DNA of 64,000 nucleotides, from NCBI RefSeq assembly GCF_003032475.1, contig NZ_CP028369.1, positions 3,658,001 to 3,722,000 on the forward strand, read 5' to 3'. Below the pieces are notes generated by a model that did no database searches, was not told the DNA's origin, and saw only the letters and a program-made list of their open reading frames with translations. This DNA comes from Streptomyces sp. P3 (lineage in GTDB: Bacteria > Actinomycetota > Actinomycetes > Streptomycetales > Streptomycetaceae). Below, one piece after another: positions 8,801-16,243 of the stretch (positions within the stretch are counted from its first letter, which is position 1; every line of letters begins with the position of its first letter). A program made the position numbers and the translations under genes.

Positions 8801-8869
8801 GGTCGTGGACAGCAGAGAGCCGCACAGTGCGGCCACCAGACGGTTGCCGGGTCTGAATCTCTGACGCAT
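5843..8869 (-). CDS. Secreted MGH1-like glycoside hydrolase with CBM35-, F5/8C- and ricin-type modules
   Basis: A 1008-residue extracellular multidomain enzyme. Residues 1-36 are a Sec signal peptide (RFRPGNRLVAALCGSLLS ... ATAAQA). An (alpha/alpha)6 catalytic domain of the MGH1/trehalase-like clan fills about 37-365 and 490-690; it is interrupted by a CBM6/35-like beta-sandwich (FEAEQATRNHANLF to AELDRITANPY). HWNGPSWPYQTSQVLTGMAN is the conserved catalytic-core stretch. A discoidin-like (F5/8 type C) domain covers about 715-860 and a ricin-type/CBM13 domain 865-1000 with repeated NHHWKI, DHLWSL, DHLWRL motifs. Substrate is probably a plant or microbial side-chain glycan; exact bond unknown. 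ATG 8869 follows GGAGGT. It lies 101 bases downstream of the GH43 gene, with a hairpin between. Confidence 0.85.
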   Translation of the reverse strand: MRQRFRPGNRLVAALCGSLLSTTLLAVGPGATAAQAADDPNAVALDKDAILAANQLDERQWYKDNIPFVDTPDNDIDDVYYYRWSTYKRALRYTVPGTGYVSTEYDVPIGYAGNPYTALPDATGYHLLDGRWLHNRDYAGDYLDFWLRGAGNPGARNFSEWITSAAYQRYLATGDAAQIKSALPHLIALYKRWDSNFTTDITVNGTQSTSDLYHQSPLSDATEYTETSMHSSNWFSGGRGYRPTINAYMYAAAQSISKIATMTGDTATANDYDAKAAQLKAAVQNSLWDPQRNFFMQVYNTDGTNGALQQTRTTWRELMGYAPWAFNLPDAQYSSAWKYLADPKRFKAPFGPTTLERVHDFEAEQATRNHANLFTSSTASNGQYIGQIDFADSYVTFTVDAPGAGTYPVTVHYANGTSGTSTHQLVVNDDTAHPITVSYAPTGAWQKFSESQAVTVQVPLKAGANTLKFAKGTSFAELDRITANPYFNYQAIPAQQNRDDANCCHWNGPSWPYQTSQVLTGMANLLQDYPAQSYVTKADYATMLAQFADLQHKDGKPYIAEAANGDTGDWIYDGLNFSENYNHSSFNDLVLTGLLGIKPQAGNTLVLKPLIPAGWDYFAVESLPYHGHTYSIRWDRDGTHYGKGSGLQVFQDGGRILQSATLGNTTVNVASPVTPAQPARMMNVAANPLTAEQDWLGRAITQPYPKAFASYTNTVSNGPHCHSGQTCKPTTFDAPLRATDGWIRYDKTPDDRWTNSGSPNSTDHLGVDFGAPRKINEVKFYTYDDGANIRVPASYTVQYLDNGSWVNVPNQTRSPAAPVANNVNEVTFPTITTSQFRVVFTPQAGKFVGVTELESWYPETPAVKIVNKNSNLELGISGSSISAGGAAQQQTADTTANHHWKIVPAENGYYKIFNANSGQVLGIKDASKTAGAVALQWGDTLTSDHLWSLVDAGGGYSKIVNKNSGMVLGVQSMSTASGAPVLQWDDNGTPDHLWRLVADDGSTPFASS

Positions 8870-8922
8870 GTGAGGTGACCTCCATCGGGCACTGATGCGT
8901 TGGGTCGGCGTGCGCGGACCGA

Positions 8923-8954
8923 GATGCCGGCGCTCGCAGCGGAGCGCCGGCATC
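8923..8954 (-). terminator. Intercistronic hairpin between GH43 and MGH1-like genes
   Basis: GATGCCGGCGCTC and GAGCGCCGGCATC form a perfect 13-bp stem with a 6-base loop, 17 bases past the GH43 stop. It may terminate most transcripts or protect the 3' end of the GH43 message, giving more GH43 than downstream enzyme. Confidence 0.65.
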
Positions 8955-8970
8955 CGGTCGGGTCGTCGGG

Positions 8971-10401
8971 TCAGCTCGTGACGCGGAAGGTGGCGTCGCT
9001 GCGTCCGGTCGCGGTGGTGATCGGGTCCAGCCGCAGCTCGTAGGCGTAGTGGCGGATGTAGCGGTCGGGGTAGTTGTACGACTGGAAGGACGACCAGGTG
9101 GAGTCGGCGAGGCCGGCGACCTGACGGAAGGTCGCGTCCGCGGCGAACTGGGCGGTGCCGTCGTTGTAGGCCAGCTGGAAGTCGAAGTTGGAGTGGCGCA
9201 GGAAGTGTCCGGGGAAGTTCACCGACTCGAAGGAGACGGTGCCGGTGCCCGCCAGGCCGGGCCTCATCCGGAACTTGGCGTCCTCGCTGGTGACGTTCTG
9301 GTCGATGCGCACGTCGAAGTTGGTGTGCCGGACGTACCGGTCCTGGAAGTTGTACGACTGGAGCCGGTTGGCCGGGGTGTTGGGCCAGCGGGCGAGGACA
9401 CGGCTCTCCTCGGCGGCCGTCAGGTTCATGATCCAGCCGTGGCGCTTCTTCGTGCCGCCCATGTTGTAGCTGCTCGACGTCTGCTTCTGGTAGGCGGCGG
9501 GGTTGGACGGGTCGGTCGTCAGGACCGGCATGTAGCCGCCACCGGTGGCGTACTGGTCCAGGTAGAGGGCCCACTTGTTGGTGCCGTTGAACTTCATCCA
9601 CATCGGGCCCTCGACCATCGACCCGGTCAGGCCGATGCCGGAGAGGTTGCCGAGGTTGGTCCACGTCCCGAGGATCGAGTTGCTGCCTTCGAGGGTGATC
9701 TGACCGTCGCCGGAGGCCCGCACGTAGCGGTAGTTGCCGACACCGGCCGGGACCTCGATGATCTGGGTGTCGATGATCTCCTGGGAGCCGGGGCGCTCGA
9801 TGTAGGTCTGCGGGGCGCTGATGGTGCGGAAGTCGCTGGTGTGGGCGTAGAAGATGCGGTGCTTGGTCGCGCCGTTGAGGGGCACGTTCGTCGCCCAGTA
9901 CAGGACGTAGTCGTTGCTGGCCGGGTCCCAGATCGCCTCCGGAGCCCACGCGTTGCGCCCGTCGGGGATCGCGCCGGCGACGTTCAGCAGCCGCGGCTGC
10001 GACCAGGTGACGAGGTCGGTCGACTCCCACACCACGAGGTTGCGGCTGCCGTCGTTGATGGACTGGCTCCAGGTCTGTCCGCAGTCGATGCACAGGTCGG
10101 TCGCGATGATCCAGTACTTACTGCCGTCGGGGGATCTCACGAACGCGGGGTCGCGCACGCCCTTCGTGCCGACGGTGGAGCGCAGGACCATGCCGCCGCC
10201 GTTGAGGTCGCTCCAGTGCACGCCGTCCGTGCTGTGCGAGAGGTACATCTGCTGGTTGGTCGACCCTTCCCCGGTGAAGTGCACCATCAGGTAGCCGGGG
10301 TCGGCGGCGGCGGCCGGTTGCGGTGTGGTCAGGGCTTGACCTGTGAAGAGCAGGCACGCGGCGAGCAATATCGCCGACAGCCGTGCGCGCAGCGCGGACA
10401 T
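8971..10401 (-). CDS. Secreted GH43-like arabinosidase with CBM42 (AbfB) domain
   Basis: A 476-residue exported five-bladed-propeller hydrolase. Residues 1-33 form a signal peptide (LSAILLAACLLFTGQALT ... AAA). The propeller spans about 36-340; candidate catalytic residues are Asp84 (GVRDPAF), Glu155 (WAPEAIW) and Glu264 (MVEGPMW), the arrangement of clan GH-F. Residues 345-476 are three beta-trefoil repeats of an arabinofuranose-binding CBM42: LQSYNFQDRYVRHTNFDVRI, then SVNFPGHFLRHSNFDFQL, then QSYNYPDRYIRHYAYEL. This points to arabinose-decorated polymers such as arabinoxylan or arabinan. ATG 10401 has AGGAG six bases upstream. It heads a likely two-gene operon with the MGH1-like enzyme. 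Confidence 0.88.
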   Translation of the reverse strand: MSALRARLSAILLAACLLFTGQALTTPQPAAAADPGYLMVHFTGEGSTNQQMYLSHSTDGVHWSDLNGGGMVLRSTVGTKGVRDPAFVRSPDGSKYWIIATDLCIDCGQTWSQSINDGSRNLVVWESTDLVTWSQPRLLNVAGAIPDGRNAWAPEAIWDPASNDYVLYWATNVPLNGATKHRIFYAHTSDFRTISAPQTYIERPGSQEIIDTQIIEVPAGVGNYRYVRASGDGQITLEGSNSILGTWTNLGNLSGIGLTGSMVEGPMWMKFNGTNKWALYLDQYATGGGYMPVLTTDPSNPAAYQKQTSSSYNMGGTKKRHGWIMNLTAAEESRVLARWPNTPANRLQSYNFQDRYVRHTNFDVRIDQNVTSEDAKFRMRPGLAGTGTVSFESVNFPGHFLRHSNFDFQLAYNDGTAQFAADATFRQVAGLADSTWSSFQSYNYPDRYIRHYAYELRLDPITTATGRSDATFRVTS

Positions 10402-10568
10402 GTACGTCTCCTGTCGTTCTGCGGATGACTGCGTCGGCCTGGTGGTGACCGCTGTGGCGTGGAGGGGATGCCGTCGCGGCCCTCGGGCCGGGAAACCTGC
10501 GCCGCCGAGTCCCGTTCGGCCGAGGCAAGTTGTCCGAAATATCGCACAGTGTTCGTATGTTCGGGCAG

Positions 10569-10598
10569 ACGGTAAGTGTGGGAAGCAGGATGCGTCAA
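10569..10598 (-). promoter_or_regulatory. Sigma70-type promoter for GH43 operon
   Basis: On the minus strand TTGACG (10593-10598), an 18-base spacer and TACCGT (10569-10574) form a good HrdB-like promoter, giving a leader of about 160 bases before the GH43 start. Just downstream lies CGAAC-ATA-CGAAC. The flank GAGGTATTGAC is the same as that of the plus-strand promoter at 10828. Confidence 0.5.
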
Positions 10599-10827
10599 TA
10601 CCTCCGACGTCCGTGAATTCCGGGGAGCCGAAGCGGGGGTCGGACTCGACGCGAGCGCCCCGACTCGGGCACCGCCTCTGCGGGGTCCCGTGCCGCGGTC
10701 GGACGCTTCGGTGGAGGGCGGTGCGCTCCGTTCTTCCTGGTGGGCGCGGTGGACGCGTAGGCGGCAGGTTGACGCGAGGTCGAACCTACGGGTTTCCGGG
10801 GGCGCGGCGGACGGCGTGTGAGAGGTA

Positions 10828-10886
10828 TTGACACCCGCGCAGTCACCTCCTACCTTCCCTTCACGTGAACCGGTTCGACGAAGGAG
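10828..10886 (+). promoter_or_regulatory. Promoter with LacI-type operator and RBS
   Basis: TTGACA (10828-10833), a 17-base spacer and TACCTT (10851-10856) are close to the consensus. The palindrome GAACCGGTTC (10867-10876) lies at about +4 to +13, where a LacI-family repressor would block initiation. AAGGAG (10881-10886) follows, four bases before a GTG. The only gene behind it is a 52-codon frame of doubtful value. Confidence 0.5.
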
Positions 10887-10890
10887 TCCC

Positions 10891-11049
10891 GTGAGCCTCG
10901 GTGGGACGGCCGCACGGGCCGGTGTCCTCGCGGAGCACCGCGCCACCGGTCGGCGCCCACCGCACCGCACACCAGTCGACGTCACCGGTGGCGCCGTGGA
11001 GGCGGCGACCGCCACCGTGACGCCTCCCCGTCTCGGGACGCGAGGGTGA
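10891..11049 (+). CDS. Short open frame behind a strong promoter, doubtful
   Basis: GTG 10891 after AAGGAG opens a 52-residue frame (VSLGGTAARAGVLAEHRATG ...) that resembles no family I know and is rich in Arg, Thr and Gly. The promoter, operator and ribosome binding site are better than the product. It may be the first codons of a gene whose body has decayed or been deleted. Confidence 0.2.
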   Translation: MSLGGTAARAGVLAEHRATGRRPPHRTPVDVTGGAVEAATATVTPPRLGTRG

Positions 11050-11742
11050 GGAGCATCTTGGCGGCGTGCCGCTCGTAGCGGCCGGGGATTCCGACGGCGC
11101 AGCGGACGCCGGCCAAGTCCGGCCAAGCCCGCCCGCCGGGACGGGTGGCGGCGATCGCCTGCGCCATCGGCTCCCGCGCGCGGCCTCGACCGCTCCGCCC
11201 CCCGCCTCAGCACCCCGGCCTGTGGCCTCGACCGCCCCGCCCCATCGCCCCGGCGCGCGGCCTCGACCGTTCCGCACTGGCGGTCCCGGCCCGGCAGTAC
11301 TGCCCTGGCGGTCCCGGCGGCCCTGGCCCGGCCCTCTGCGGCGGTCGGCGCCCACCGGATGCGCGCCTGGTCCGCCCGCGCGATCCTCCGCCGATCGTCG
11401 CCTTCGCGAACTCCCGGTGCGCGCAGCCGAATCGGGAGGCTGCGGCGGCTGATCCCGCCGGTGCTGTCGGAGACGGCGGACCGCCTGAGCCGCGAGGTGG
11501 CCGGCCTTGACGTCCGCTCGCCGGAGCCGACCTCTCGCGTCGGCGGGGTCGCCGTCCCTCGGAGTCTCGCGCTCACCCACGCGCACCTCGCCGGCCTCGC
11601 GCCTCACCACTCCCCGTCCCCACCCGTCCCGGGTCTCCTTCCTCCGTGTGCGGTGACGCATGGGCCCGGGTCCGGCGCGAAGCGCGGCGACGGTGACGGC
11701 GGCGCCGGGACCGGGACCGGGAACCCCACGCGGTCACGGGTC

Positions 11743-11798
11743 TTGTCATCGGTGCGGGTACCGTGCCAGTGTCCGGCCCATGGTTACGTAACCATGGG
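11743..11798 (+). promoter_or_regulatory. Promoter and 22-bp palindromic operator of GH5 gene
   Basis: TTGTCA (11743-11748), an 18-base spacer and CAGTGT (11767-11772) form a plausible promoter. A perfect 22-bp palindrome at 11777-11798, core ATGGTTACGTAACCAT, covers the expected start site. The same core occurs twice before the second GH5 gene (23978 and 24044), so a common LacI-type repressor is likely. Confidence 0.6.
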
Positions 11799-11916
11799 CG
11801 GTTCACACGGGCCCGAGTACCTGTATCCGGACCGGACCCGGACCCTGGTTCCTCACTGCCTCGGCTCAGGTGACGAACCCGCACTCCGCCCCGCGATTTC
11901 CGTCACTGGAGACGAC

Positions 11917-13401
11917 ATGACCAAGACCCCGACGAGGTCGAGAAGACTGGCCAGTGTGCTCATGGCCGGCTTCGGCGCGACACTCATGCTGCTGACCGCC
12001 CCCGCACCCGCCGTCGCCCGGCCGGCCGTCACGACGTCGGCCGACTCGTACGCGCCCACCAAGCCCGCGCCGAAGGGCGGTACCAGTGACTTCCGCGGGG
12101 TCAACTGGGCGGACCCGCGGGACAACTACGCCAGTGACGCCGTGGTGCCCAGCGGGCTGAAGGTGACCGACAACTACCGCACGGTGTACCGCACCACCGG
12201 CCGTATGGTGAGCGGCTTCAAGAAGAACCTGGGCGCCAACACGCTGCGCCTGCCGATCAACCCGGCGACCGTGGGCACCACCTGGTGGAAGTCGTACCGG
12301 GCGACGATCGACGCGGCCACGGCCCACGGTGACAAGGTCATCGTCAGCTACTGGGAGGCCGACACCAGCAAGGACGGCCTGGTCGACGACACGGCCTCCT
12401 GGAAGAAGATGTGGAACACCGTGGTGCGGGAGTACAAGCACAACCCGCGGGTCTACTTCGAGCCCATGAACGAGCCGCACGGCTACACCCTGGACCAGTG
12501 GGTGTCCGTCACCAGCGGCTGGCTGGCCCAGCACAAGGACGTCCCGCGCGGTCGTGTCGTGATCAGCGGTACCGGTTACAACGACAACGTCACCGGGGTC
12601 GGCGCGGCCCGCGCGCTGCGGGGAACGCTGCTGTCGCTGCACTTCTACGGGTTCTGGAACAGCTACACCCAGCAGTCGGACTGGACCGCCGACCTGGAGG
12701 CCCGCCTCGGCAAGTACGCCGGCCGGACCATCATCGACGAGGCCGGCGCTCCCATGACCATCGGTCTGAACTACGGCGCGTGGAACGGCAACATCTACAC
12801 CTCGTATCTCGCGGCCGTGGCGAACACCGCCCGCAGCAAGGGGATGGGACTGGTGTACTGGCCGGGCCTGAGGTTCGGCGACGCGTACTCGATCGAGTCG
12901 CTGGACTCAAAGGGCAACCTGGTGGACAACAGCGCAACCGGAGTCGCGCTGCTGCGCTGGGGATACGGCTTCGGCAAGACCCCGCCCGTGAACAACCTGC
13001 CGCCCGCGCCTCCCGGTGAGGTTCTGCGCGGAGTGGGCTCCGGCCGCTGCGTCGACGTGCCCGGCTTCAGCACGGCCAACGGCACCCAGCTCGACCTCTG
13101 GGACTGCAACGCCGGCGGCAACCAGTCCTGGAACTGGAACGCGGCCAAGCAGTTCACCGTCTACGGCAACAAGTGCATGACGGTGGGCGGCACCGGAGCC
13201 TCCGCGGGAGACCCGGTGGTCATCTCCGACTGCACCGGCGCGACGGCGCAGCAGTGGAACGTGAACGCGGACCTCTCGGTGACGAGCGTCGCGAACCCGG
13301 CGCTGTGCCTGGACGCGGCCGGAGCGGGCACCGGCAACGGCACGTCGGTCGACGTCTGGTACTGCAACGGAAGCACCAACCAGCAGTGGGCCAGGAGCTG
13401 A
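11917..13401 (+). CDS. Secreted GH5-family hydrolase with CBM13 domain
   Basis: A 494-residue exported retaining hydrolase. Residues 1-35 are a signal peptide ending PAPAVARP. The (beta/alpha)8 catalytic domain runs from about 55 to 355: GVNWADPRDN, NLGANTLRLPIN, acid/base Glu186 in YFEPMNEPHGY, nucleophile Glu275 in TIIDEAGAP. Residues about 365-494 are a ricin-type CBM13 with QxW motifs (NQSWNW, AQQWNV, NQQWAR). GH5 members cleave beta-mannan, beta-glucan or related chains; the subfamily cannot be fixed here. ATG 11917 has GGAG five bases upstream. A close paralogue without CBM13 lies at 22870-23958, with the catalytic residues at identical positions and the same operator. Confidence 0.88.
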   Translation: MTKTPTRSRRLASVLMAGFGATLMLLTAPAPAVARPAVTTSADSYAPTKPAPKGGTSDFRGVNWADPRDNYASDAVVPSGLKVTDNYRTVYRTTGRMVSGFKKNLGANTLRLPINPATVGTTWWKSYRATIDAATAHGDKVIVSYWEADTSKDGLVDDTASWKKMWNTVVREYKHNPRVYFEPMNEPHGYTLDQWVSVTSGWLAQHKDVPRGRVVISGTGYNDNVTGVGAARALRGTLLSLHFYGFWNSYTQQSDWTADLEARLGKYAGRTIIDEAGAPMTIGLNYGAWNGNIYTSYLAAVANTARSKGMGLVYWPGLRFGDAYSIESLDSKGNLVDNSATGVALLRWGYGFGKTPPVNNLPPAPPGEVLRGVGSGRCVDVPGFSTANGTQLDLWDCNAGGNQSWNWNAAKQFTVYGNKCMTVGGTGASAGDPVVISDCTGATAQQWNVNADLSVTSVANPALCLDAAGAGTGNGTSVDVWYCNGSTNQQWARS

Positions 13402-13476
13402 CGCCTGCGCCCGAGGCCCGGGACAGTAGCCCCCCGGCGACCGACCCGACCCGGGGCCCGGGACCTTGACCGGGGG

Positions 13477-13508
13477 CTCGGGTCAGGGGCTCTGGCCCCT
13501 GACCCGGG
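13477..13508. terminator. Bidirectional terminator between GH5 and LacI
   Basis: CGGGTCAGGGGC and GCCCCTGACCCG form a perfect 12-bp stem with a TCTG loop, lengthened by a wobble and one further pair. It separates the convergent GH5 and LacI genes. Confidence 0.7.
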
Positions 13509-13587
13509 AGTCTGACCCTCACCACCGACTCGACCACTGATCCGAACCGTGCGGGCCCGGCGATCACTCTCGCCGGGCCCGTACCGG

Positions 13588-14643
13588 TCAGGGCCGCCGT
13601 GCTTCGCCTTCCGGCGAGGACGGCGGCTTTCCGCTGCTCGCGCGGACGATCAGCCGGGTCGGGACCAGGGTCTTGTCGACCAGGTCGGGCCCGGTCCGGT
13701 CGATCTTGGTCAGCAGCTTCTGCAGGCTGAGCCGGCCGACCGCGGCGAAGTCCTGCCGCACGGTGGTCAGCGGCGGCCAGAAGGCCTGGGTCTCCTCCAT
13801 GTCGTCGAACCCCACGACGCTGACGTCCTCGGGAATCCGGCGGCCGAGCTCGTGCAGGGCACGCATGACGCCGAGCGCCATGTGGTCGTTCGCGGCGAAG
13901 ATCGCCGTGACCTCCGGCCGCCGCCCCAGAGTGAGCCCGTGCAGGTATCCGGAGCGGGTGGTCCAGTCGCCGTGCAGCACCGGGGGCGCGACGATGTCGG
14001 CTTCCTGCAGTGTTTGCCGCCAGGACTCGACCCGATGGGCCGCGGAGAACGAGGTCAGGGGTCCGGCGATGTGCCACACCTGCCGGTGACCGAGTTCCAG
14101 CAGGTGTTCCGTCGCCTGACGGGCGCCCTGCGCCTGATCGGTGTCCACCACGGTGTAGCCGGGGCCGGTGTCGGAGTCGACGACCACCATCGGCACCCCC
14201 GGCGGGAGGCTGAACTCCGCGTCGTCCAGGAGATGCGCCTCGAAGACGAGGATCACCCCGTCGACGGCCGCCTCGCTGAGCCGGTCGTAGGCGCCGGAGA
14301 GCCTGCCCATCGTCGGGTCCGGCACGGGGATGAGGGTGACGGCGTACTTGGCGCGCGCGGCTTCCTTGGCGATGGCGTCGAGCGTGCGCGTGTTCCCGAA
14401 CGTCCTGAGCGTGAAGGTGATGACGCCGATCGTGTTGAACCGGCCGCTCTTGAGCGCGCGTGCGGCTCCGTTCGGCCGGTAGCCCAGCGCCTGCATCGAC
14501 TCCACGACCCGCTGCCGGGTCGCCGGGTCGACGTTGGTGTGGCCGTTGGACACGCGTGACACCGTCTGCGGCGCGACACCCGCGTGCCGGGCGACGTCCG
14601 CCATCGACGGCCGGGGCCGTCCGGACCTGGACCTTTCCCCCAT
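13588..14643 (-). CDS. LacI family transcriptional regulator
   Basis: A 351-residue sugar-responsive repressor. The helix-turn-helix MADVARHAGVAPQTVSRVSN begins at residue 14, the hinge helix is GYRPNGAARALKSG, and the periplasmic-binding-like effector domain runs to the end (IPEDVSVVGFDDMEET, PLTTVRQDFAAVG). ATG 14643 is used; the ribosome site is poor (AGGGG ten bases away). It converges on the GH5 gene and sits near GH43, GH5 and MGH1-like hydrolases, so it is the obvious candidate to read the operators at 10867 and/or 11777, but the sequence alone cannot pair them. Confidence 0.9.
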   Translation of the reverse strand: MGERSRSGRPRPSMADVARHAGVAPQTVSRVSNGHTNVDPATRQRVVESMQALGYRPNGAARALKSGRFNTIGVITFTLRTFGNTRTLDAIAKEAARAKYAVTLIPVPDPTMGRLSGAYDRLSEAAVDGVILVFEAHLLDDAEFSLPPGVPMVVVDSDTGPGYTVVDTDQAQGARQATEHLLELGHRQVWHIAGPLTSFSAAHRVESWRQTLQEADIVAPPVLHGDWTTRSGYLHGLTLGRRPEVTAIFAANDHMALGVMRALHELGRRIPEDVSVVGFDDMEETQAFWPPLTTVRQDFAAVGRLSLQKLLTKIDRTGPDLVDKTLVPTRLIVRASSGKPPSSPEGEARRP

Positions 14644-14771
14644 CGCGATGATCCCCTGTTTCCTTGTTCCGCCTGTTTCCCGGGCCCTGACGACAGCCTA
14701 GGCCCACTGCCCGGGGGTCTGCGGCACGAGGCCCCGCCCGCCTCCTCGCGCGGGATGCGCACGACCGTGGA

Positions 14772-15758
14772 TCAGGGCCGGGCGCCTTCGCCGAGGGCGT
14801 GCCGGTAGGCCTGTTCGTCGTCCTCGCCGAACACGGCGAACACGACGCGGTCGAAACGGCCGAGGTGGGCGTCCAGCCAGTCGGTGACCGCGCGCAGCGC
14901 GACGGGGGCGGCCTCGCTCCTCGGGTAGCCGAAGACGCCGGTGCTCACGGCGCAGAAGGCGAGGGTGCGGATGGTCTCCACCTCGGCGGCGAGGTCCAGG
15001 CAGGCCCGGTAGGAGGAGGCGAGCACCCGCGCGTCATCGGCCCGTGGACGGCCGTCGACGATCGGGCCGACCGTGTGCAGGACGTACCGGGCCGGCAGAT
15101 GGTGGCCGCGGGTGATCTTGGCCGTGCCGGGCGCTTCGGGCGCGCCCTGCAGCGTCATGATCGCGTGGCAGTCGTCGCGCAGCCGGGGGCCCGCGGCGTT
15201 GTGGAAGGCGTTGTCGATGCAGGGGTGCAGCGGGCGGAAACAGCCCAGCAGGGCGCTGTTGGCGGCGTTGACGACGGCGTCCGCGTCCACAACGGTGAGG
15301 TCTCCGCGCCACAGCACGGTGCGGTCTCCGGCCGGGAGGAGGGACCCGGGAAACCGTTCCTCGATCGTGGGCAGAGTCTCCACCCGGACGGTCGGCCGCA
15401 GGACGCGCTCCCCGCCCAGGAGCGCGTCCACCGCGTCGTTCGCGCCCTGCGGCAGCGGTCCGGGCCCGCGGACCGTCAGCACCGCACGAAGCAGCTCGCG
15501 GGCCGTCGCCGCGTCCATGCCGTCGAGGTTCCCCGGCGAATCGGCCCGCAGCCCCAGCCGGTGTACGGCCGGATCGGCGGCGAGCAGGCGCAGCGCCGCG
15601 CGGACGTGAGCGTCCAGCCGGTCGGCGGCCGCGGGGGCCGTCGCCGGCCGGAAGGGCTCGTCCAGGGCGACGGCCTCCCGGTAGGCGGTCAGAGGCAGCG
15701 GAGGGGGCACTGCCTCCGTGCCGGCCAGGACGTCGGACTCGGCGCGGGACGCGTTCAT
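14772..15758 (-). CDS. Zinc-containing macrodomain protein-ADP-ribose hydrolase
   Basis: A 328-residue protein of the protein-ADP-ribose hydrolase family whose macrodomain occupies about 140-325. Features: LWRGDLTVVDADAVVNAANS (first strands and the Asp/Asn of the ribose site), GCFRPLHPCIDNAFHNAAG with Cys173, His178 and Cys180 as the zinc-binding loop that marks the class found next to class M sirtuins, and FCAVSTGVFGYPRSEAA, the diphosphate loop. The N-terminal 130 residues are a helical extension. The predicted job is to strip ADP-ribose from proteins modified by the sirtuin at 18123-18971. ATG 15758 follows GGAG. It is the last gene of a five-gene minus-strand array. Confidence 0.88.
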   Translation of the reverse strand: MNASRAESDVLAGTEAVPPPLPLTAYREAVALDEPFRPATAPAAADRLDAHVRAALRLLAADPAVHRLGLRADSPGNLDGMDAATARELLRAVLTVRGPGPLPQGANDAVDALLGGERVLRPTVRVETLPTIEERFPGSLLPAGDRTVLWRGDLTVVDADAVVNAANSALLGCFRPLHPCIDNAFHNAAGPRLRDDCHAIMTLQGAPEAPGTAKITRGHHLPARYVLHTVGPIVDGRPRADDARVLASSYRACLDLAAEVETIRTLAFCAVSTGVFGYPRSEAAPVALRAVTDWLDAHLGRFDRVVFAVFGEDDEQAYRHALGEGARP

Positions 15759-15847
15759 CAAGGGCTCCGGGCGGTGCGTACGGACAGGTCGTGCCGACGG
15801 CCCGGCGCGTGCACGTCCTCGTGCGCGGGCCGGGCCGTCGGCGGCGG

Positions 15848-16171
15848 TCAGAGCTGTTCGAGCGTGCCGGCGTGCAGCTCGCCGATCCGGCCCCCGGCCG
15901 TCTCGTACGTCCAGAAGGCGTGGACGGTGGAGGTGTTGAGGTTCATCGCGTGGGTGACGGTCATGCCCGACTTCTCCACCCAGCCGAGCAGGAAAACGCC
16001 GGGGGCGACCTTGGCCGTGTGCAGGATGACGTCCTCGCTCGCTCCCGCGCCGGGACCGGCGACGGTCTCGTAGTGCAGGGTGGTGCCGTCGGGGCCGTAG
16101 GCGTTGTGGAAGACGACGCCGTTGTCGACGCTGAACCGGTACGTCTTGCCCGCGTAGGTGGGGCTGCTCAT
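15848..16171 (-). CDS. MoaF-related small beta-barrel protein
   Basis: A 107-residue protein with no signal peptide. YAGKTYRFSVDNGVVFHNAY, then LHYETVAGPG, VFLLGWVEKSGMTVTHAMNL and VHAFWTYE match the MoaF-like lipocalin-type barrel seen in Actinobacteria. Family members bind small hydrophobic or phenolic ligands; catalysis is unproven. It lies 89 bases before the macrodomain gene and 72 bases after the NTF2-like gene on the same strand, so cotranscription is likely. Confidence 0.75.
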   Translation of the reverse strand: MSSPTYAGKTYRFSVDNGVVFHNAYGPDGTTLHYETVAGPGAGASEDVILHTAKVAPGVFLLGWVEKSGMTVTHAMNLNTSTVHAFWTYETAGGRIGELHAGTLEQL

Positions 16172-16243
16172 GCTGTGGCGCTCCCTCGGTGCGTCCGCCG
16201 GAGGTCGGGGGTGTCCGGGGTGTCCGGCGGTGTCCGGTGTCGG

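Larger units (their letters stand above)
10402..11742. other. Long region without a convincing gene
   Basis: About 1.3 kb between divergent hydrolase genes. Promoters are readable at both ends (listed separately), but the middle shows only arginine/glycine-rich frames of the kind produced by GC-rich non-coding or decayed DNA. A minus-strand stretch near 11000-11167 (GIPGRYERHAAKMLLTLASR) looks protein-like but has no extended frame. Three diverged copies of a GGCCTCGACCG-containing element occur at about 11183, 11223 and 11261. I read this as relic coding sequence. Confidence 0.4.

Noticed and set aside
6578..8878. A 766-codon plus-strand frame inside the MGH1-like gene
   Set aside because: It is the antisense of a well-supported enzyme and is made of Val/Gly/Arg-rich sequence, the usual shadow in GC-rich DNA.
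8870..10093. Long N-terminal extension of the MGH1-like frame
   Set aside because: The frame is open upstream of 8869 but runs through the GH43 gene in another frame; the signal peptide and GGAGGT place the start at 8869.
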